Of a stretch of DNA of 64,000 bases, positions 58,201 through 64,000 are shown in pieces (position 1 is the stretch's first letter; each line of letters begins with the position of its first letter). Location: positions 503,750 through 567,749 of the forward strand of contig QEOQ01000122.1 in the NCBI GenBank assembly GCA_010279815.1, in the 5' to 3' direction. The stretch comes from Brachionus plicatilis (lineage: Eukaryota > Rotifera > Eurotatoria > Ploima > Brachionidae). A program made the position numbers and the translations under genes. Below the pieces are notes generated by a model. That model saw only the letters and a program-made list of their open reading frames with translations. It was not told where the DNA came from and did not search any database.

Positions 58201-61149
58201 GATTAAATAAATAAAAATAAAAAATTGTAGAAAAAATTGAGTAAATGAGTATAAAAGAATAAAATTTAAGTATAAAAAAAATTAAAATAAAGAATATGTT
58301 GTGCCTATGTCAATAGAAATCTTTAAAATAGCTTTAGACAAATTCAGGCGAATTGGCTGCTACAGCATCACACTGCTACAAAGTATTAATACGCTCAAAC
58401 ATTCTACTTGTTACTATGTCGCAGCAAAAACTCAAACTTACCAACACAAGTTTTATAAATGATAACTTTTTTTTTATTAAATTTTAGATGGTAAATATAA
58501 AAAAAATATTTTCAGTTTTTATTAATTCAAATTTTTATCTAATTGATAAGTAAAAGATACGGTCAGTGTCCGGCATAAAGAAGATATGATTAAATCCTGT
58601 GATACAGGCGATTAAAATGTAATCAGAGCCAGCTCATAATTTATCAGAAACAAGATTCTTCATTGCATTTTAAGCCAGTTGAAATAGAAATCCAATATTT
58701 TAAAACTCTTTATTTTCTATGTAAATATTTATCACTTATAAAAATAATGGTCATCAAAAATAAAATGAATTATCCTTGAATAAAATTATAAAATTATAAT
58801 TCAAAATTATTTTAATGGTCAAATCAACTTTTTTTTAATTTTTCATTCTTATTTAAGGATTTTGTTTATATTATATGATAATTTTTTATTTTTTTTTCAA
58901 ATATTATTGTCATTCATGTTTAAGCTCAAACTATTGTTTTATAAGTAATCAGATTAAAGTTTTATTTTATTAAATTATCGATTCTTTTTATTATAGCCTA
59001 GAGGAGGTTCAAAATTAGCTAGATAAAACGAAAGTTCTTTACTATTGATAATCCAAAGTGTTTATTTTTTATTAATTTAATTCCATTTCAAGAATAAAAG
59101 AAGAAATTGTCTGGATTAAATTGAAAATTTTCTCGTTCAATATTTGAACATAAATTTCCACACCTAAAATCAAATTGATATTTAATATTAAAACTCTTAA
59201 ATGAACGAAATATAATATCCTTCTCAAATGCATTGACTAAGCAATTTTTTTTAAATTTAATTGAATCATTTCTTCATGGTATTAAATTTTTCAGGATGTT
59301 GTTGTAGTAAAGATTATCGTTTTTTCTTGAACAAGTCTTAAAATGCTTGCAAAGTTTTGTACTTATAAAAGTGGTCTCAATTTACATTTAGGGGTTGTTT
59401 TCAGCTGTTTCGAATTATTTTAATATTTAATATGAAAATCAATTACTTTCTTTTTAGAATTTATTTACGTGACAAAATCCGTAAAAGAAACTTTTGTAAA
59501 CAATTTTCAGTAATTAAAAAGGAGTTGTTTCAATTAATAGGATACAAAATTTAATAGTTATAGAGAAAAAAAAATAGATCCTGGATCTTATTCATAGACT
59601 CACCTGATATAATTTTTATTTATTTTTTTACAAATAAGAAAATAAAAAAAACTTTTACAGATTTTTGTTTCTCTCATCACTAATTTAAAATAAATATTGA
59701 TATTGGATTATTTTTAAAGAGAGCTTTCATGAATAATTCAATCAAAGTTTGTCTAAGTAAGAAATTTTCAGAAAATATCATTCAGCATTTTTTTGAATAA
59801 AAGACGGTAAATATGAATTACAAAAATGCTAATTTCTGTAGAAAAGGTCCGTAGAGTTTGTTGAAAAAACTTCAAATTCAGATTCAAAAAATCTAAATTA
59901 TTCAAATTTGTTTTTTGGTAATGCATACTGAACTCTAAATTTCGTTATCTTGATTAAAAAAAATCATTTACTTTCATTTTTCTTGTTGTTTTAAAAGCAA
60001 GAATTCTTGGATGTGCACTTTTTGAAGAACGTTCGTAAATTATTTTCATCATGGTCAATTAATAAATTGATTAATGTTCAAATTAAAATAATAAATCAAT
60101 TGCAACCAAATATCCTTTACTTAATTCTTTTTAAGAAACCAATTAAAATATATAAATTTAGAGCGTTTGAATTTTTAATTTGAAATCAGAATTTCTCATA
60201 ATTTTTTCAAACTCAAGATTAAAATAAATGCATTTTTAGCGCATAAAAAATTGTATTTTAGCAGGGCAGAAGTAAATATCTATTATAGAATTAATCAACT
60301 GATAAAAAATTTTAAGTGCACAATTTTATAAAAAGAAAATTATGTAAAAATTTCTTTAAATTATTGATTAAAGCCAATAGAATATACTCAACATTTCTTG
60401 CTCACATATTTTTTTTTTACAAAGTTTAAAAGTCATTTAATGGAAACATAAATAAAATTCAACTTTGTCAGGTTAATCAAACCCTCAAAAAATTCAAATC
60501 CTTTATTCTACAATTTAAAGAAATAAACTTTATTAATTTAAATAAAATATAATAAAAAAAATATAAGTTTAAACATAAATTTTTGTTCTTTTTTCTAGTC
60601 GAATATTTTTCTTCTAATTTGCACCGCCCATGTAGTAAATAATTTAAAATAAATAATAAAAATGAAAATAAAAGAACTTTTCGATAGATTCAGGCGTTTA
60701 TTTAGAAAAAAATCTAAAAATTTTTGAAAAAAATCACATATTTTCAATTTTATTCTTCAAATTTTTAGTTAAGTTCTTATATTAAATCTTACGATCTTCG
60801 AAAAAAATCTGTTTTTCTGAATCTTCTTTTTTTGATTTTTATCTTCTGATAAATAATCTATAAAAGTTAATTTGGAAAAATTCATTTAAAATTATCTAAA
60901 ATTTAACTTTCTAATTGAGACTAAGCATTTGATAATATTTTAAATATTTTTTTCTATTTAAATCGTCTTCATGGTAGAAATTCAAATCGAAAAATAAATA
61001 AATTATAACTCAAAAAATTATCTTCAGATTTGTTGAAACAAAAACTTTCTAAATAGTTTCTCAATATTATTTAGTTTATAATATTTACAAAATAAACGAC
61101 TTGACTCATTCAAATTACTTGCTACTTTCTCGTCTGTGATGTTAATTTT
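58201..61149. other. Long AT-rich spacer
   Basis: I see no gene, RNA or element structure here. Confidence 0.5.
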
Positions 61150-61500
61150 CATAGAAAAATAAAAAAAAATAGAAAGATGAAATATGAAGAAAATTAAAAC
61201 ATAGAAAAACAAAAACGAAGAATTTGATTAAATTAACGTAGAAACATAGAAAAATTTAAGTGATTTTGAAATAATATGAGTTAAATTTAGTAAATTATTT
61301 AAAAAAAAATTAAAATAGAAAAGAATAAAGACAATTTTTTTTTAAAAAAATTAATAAGATTATCAATTTACAGTCATCGATTTTTACGTTTAAAGATATT
61401 CTATGTTTTGGTTTTCTATGTTATTTTTCTATGTTAATTGATTTTCTACGCTTTTTCGTGTAAGATAATTTCTGTGTTTTTTAAAATTCTATGTTTCGAT
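61150..61500. mobile_element. Inverted-array element with CATAGAAAA motifs
   Basis: The left part has about five acatagaaaa-type motifs (61151, 61200, 61238 and neighbours); the right part about six in the opposite orientation (ttctatgtt at 61400-61495). No coding content. Termini and target duplication were not resolved. Confidence 0.55.
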
Positions 61501-61854
61501 AAATAAGTTCACATTTTTTGAAAATAAATTTTTTTTCTTTTGCAGGATAAGTTATGAACAATTAGAACAAAAATTTTAGAATCATTAATTTGTTTAAATA
61601 TAATTATAATTTAATTATTGTTTGCAATGAATCTTATTCTTTTCTTTTAATCTCTTTCAATAGCTTGTATCAGGGATTCTAGAAGCAAAAGTATTCTCGA
61701 GACCCTGATCAAACTAATCTAATAAGAAACAAAATGAAATAAAAAAGGTAAAATAATTTTGGTTTACTTTTTACAAAATTTTAATTAAAAACAACATTTA
61801 TTCAAAAATAAAATAAATAAAGATCACGTAATCAACTTTTTTCTTCTTCTATTT
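61501..61854. other. AT-rich spacer
   Basis: No gene seen. Confidence 0.4.
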
Positions 61855-62090
61855 TTTCTAACTTCCCGTGGTACATATATCCCTTCCATTCTGTCCTTGG
61901 CAGCAATTTATGTTTGATCCATCTGAATTTCATTTATTTGAGCTGCTCTCCTCCAAGCCATTGTTAGCCTTCTTGGATTGATTTCTCCTGAATCCAGTAT
62001 TCCAAAAGAAACCGACTCTGGGATTCTGTCTGTTGGTATCTTAATTCACACCCAAGCTTATTAAAGTGTCTTCTCTCGGGTCTGGTGAAC
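61855..62090 (-). pseudogene. LINE C-terminal remnant
   Basis: Reads IPTDRIPESVSFGILDSGEI then RRLTMAWRRAAQINEIQMDQ, a stop, and IAAKDRMEG. This is the C-terminal DRIP...LFGEL...RAAQ...DRxxWR region of one LINE type. Several stops; no catalytic domain. Confidence 0.6.
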
Positions 62091-62393
62091 TTTTAAATTA
62101 CTAAATTATTTTTTTTAACCAAAATAGGATTAAATGAAAAAATTTGTTAAAATATATAATCAATTATTTATTCAATGAAACGGAGAAACAAATAAAAAAA
62201 TTGTTAACAATAATATAATGCTACTTAGTTAAAATAAAATAATCTAAATTTAAAATTCAAATTTTCAATTGGCTTATGAAAAAGTGAAAAAACAATAATT
62301 CTTCTAGAACATTTTTTCTACATTATTGATATATTTTTTGAACTTGGACTTTTTTTTCTAAGAAATGGTTCAATTGATGGCACTGTATTTTTT
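62091..62393. other. AT-rich spacer
   Basis: No gene seen. Confidence 0.4.
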
Positions 62394-62636
62394 ATGCAGT
62401 TTTTCATAAATTTTGTATTATGTACTAATTTATTATTTATTACTTTATTATTACATTTAAATTTATTAAATCCGAATCAAAAATCAAAAAATCTCCGATT
62501 CGAGAACATCTCTTTGAGTCATGCAACTGACAGACTTGTCCACAACGACAGACATGTATCCAGCTGCAAAAATCTCAAAAAAGAAAACAATTTAGTTACA
62601 AATTGCTTTCAAACTAAGCTCACAAACTTTAAATAA
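62394..62636 (+). CDS. Small possible secreted or membrane protein, 80 residues
   Basis: ATG at 62394. Residues 1-25 are hydrophobic like a signal peptide or anchor; the rest is polar with His, Asn and Lys and four Cys overall, and no known domain. In DNA this A/T-rich the frame may be chance, but its second half is protein-like. Weak call. Confidence 0.25.
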   Translation: MQFFINFVLCTNLLFITLLLHLNLLNPNQKSKNLRFENISLSHATDRLVHNDRHVSSCKNLKKENNLVTNCFQTKLTNFK

Positions 62637-62856
62637 AAAAAAATTGTCCATATGCTAAAAATTTTTTTTTAAATTTCTGTAAACCATTATGACCCTTAGG
62701 GGTTTTATCCTTTCATTTCATCACAATCCTTTCCAGCCCAGTCGCACCACATACTTTTCTGCAGTATTTTTCCACTCAATCGATCTATTTCTTCCAACAT
62801 TTTTAAAGCCAGAAAGCATCACCACAAAATTTTCTCCGCACTTGTCCAAATAAATG

Positions 62857-63312
62857 GGCATTGTAAATTTTGGTACAAAAATCAAAAAAAAAATATTAAA
62901 AATGCCAAAGCTTAAGTTCTGAAGGACCAAAACATGTTCTGTAAATTGTAGCAAATGATACATCCTTTGTACCACCAATATACTGGTTCTGCAAAACTCA
63001 GAAAATATAGTACAAATTAAAACTAACTTGTACGCATTTTGTTCTTCGACTCTTATTCGACTCTTCCTCAACTTTTCCTTTAGGAAGAGTTGAAGAAAAG
63101 AAAGAGTCGAGGAAAGGAAATGTACAAGTTAATTTAAATTGTACTGTAGTAAATTTGGGATATTATAATAAAAATCCAATTCAACTTTAAGTGGTGGTAC
63201 AAAGGATGTATCAATTGCTACAATTTACAGAACATGTTTTGGTCCTTCAGAACTTGAGCTTTGGCATTTTTGATATTTTGTTTTTGATTTTTGTACCAAA
63301 ATTCACAATGCC
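62857..63312. mobile_element. 456 bp palindromic MULE-like MITE
   Basis: Ends ggcattgtaaattttggtac and its near complement, long imperfect arms (with ccaaaacatgttctgtaaat), and an inner hairpin around gagtcgaggaaagg. An exact 9 bp duplication aaataaatg flanks it (62848-62856 and 63313-63321). Its tip resembles that of 50851-51202; a single arm lies at 45125-45275. It interrupts an unrecognised minus-strand open stretch (62721-62850). Confidence 0.85.
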
Positions 63313-63500
63313 AAATAAATGGCTAAAATAAATAAAAAAAAAAATGCTTTTATAAAATTTAGCTTTTTGTTGAAGGCTAAAAATTGCGTGATTCATTTAT
63401 GTGAAAATCTGTAAGAAAAAAAAAAGCAATTAAAATTAAAAAATTCCACAATAAAATAAATAAATAAAATTGAGTTGAAAAAAACACATTTGTTAAATTG

Positions 63501-63678
63501 ATGACAGATTTGTTCAGCGCCCAACAACAACAGCAAAATCATTTTATGTTTGATGCTCTGTGGATGAGTGAGCCGTGGATAGTGCCACGAGCAATTAGCT
63601 TTCACAACAAAATAGACTGCTTGAACAACATATTGGTTTTAAGAAAGAAAGCAGCTTTTTATTGCGATTGTATACAAG
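63501..63678 (+). CDS. Likely first coding exon of a gene leaving the window
   Basis: ATG 63501, then 59 codons up to a good donor (tacaag|gtaaac at 63679). The start reads MTDLFSAQQQQQNHFMFDAL and continues with WMSEPWIVPRAIS and a Cys-containing end. A Q run near the N terminus is common in regulators, but no domain is recognised. No later exon is found before the window ends. Confidence 0.4.
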
Positions 63679-64000
63679 GTAAACATTAGCAATCAGTGCG
63701 ATTCTTTTGTTCGTACTTGGCAAGCTTTTCTTTGACTTCTATCCACCAAGTGAAACTACAATAGAATAAATAATTCATAGAGAGAAAAAGAAATAAGAAA
63801 AAATCCAATTGATTAAATATTAATCGCTAGTTTCACTACGAGGGTTTTTCGATTCTCAATCGGCTCTTTTTNNNAAAAAAAAAAAAAAAAAAAACTAACT
63901 AATTGATTCTTTTATTGCGCGATTGTCATTCACAAATTCCAAACTCCACCTGAAGATAACTGAATCGACTCAGCAACAACAACAACAACAACAGTAAAAT
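63679..64000. other. Probable intron and window edge
   Basis: Holds three N at 63872-63874 beside a poly-A tract and a (caa)n microsatellite at about 63971-63991. No exon identified. Confidence 0.5.

Overview
This is draft eukaryotic sequence: very AT-rich, with 55-75 bp GT-AG introns, long gene-poor spacers, two runs of N and dense transposon debris of animal type (CR1/L2/Jockey-like LINEs, hAT-, MULE-, pogo- and piggyBac-like elements, and one LTR element with an envelope-like ORF). Secreted animal-style genes (a GH19 chitinase fused to a vWA domain, and a Ly6/uPAR-like protein) point to an invertebrate. My best guess is a monogonont rotifer of Brachionus type, but that is an inference from composition and gene content only.

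Layout. 0-9.6 kb: spacer with small inverted-repeat elements and one three-exon gene on the minus strand (3.8-4.85 kb) whose product starts MGNC. 9.7-20.6 kb and 21.4-37.5 kb are two versions of one duplicated region. Each carries a LINE 3' fragment, an old LINE pseudogene, and a two-exon gene for a secreted GH19 chitinase-like/vWA protein followed by a nested pair of inverted-repeat elements. The second version was later remodelled by a LINE flanked by an unusually long (about 306 bp) duplication, a nearly full-length LINE ORF, an assembly gap and a 5'-truncated envelope-bearing LTR element. A third chitinase/vWA gene lies inverted at 41.8-43.8 kb.

38-54 kb: a tRNA-like relic, a small serine-rich gene beside a broken copy of itself, two piggyBac-type deletion derivatives (one nested), SWIM/MULE debris, a Ly6/uPAR-type gene found by joining two exons, two nearly perfect 353 bp palindromes that share a core, a pogo-like element keeping only its DNA-binding domains, a LINE interrupted by one of the palindromes, and a MULE deletion derivative with a 9 bp target duplication. 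54-64 kb: a two-exon six-finger C2H2 regulator on the minus strand, spacer, an array-ended inverted-repeat element, LINE remnants, a third large palindrome, and what looks like the first exon of a gene running off the right end.

Two themes stand out. The chitinase/vWA family is expanding locally, and the differences between its most similar copies sit in the vWA ligand-site loops and the stalk. Many non-autonomous DNA elements here have ends built from short repeated motifs in inverted orientation, several with clear 4, 8, 9 or 10 bp target duplications. No intact DNA transposase was found.
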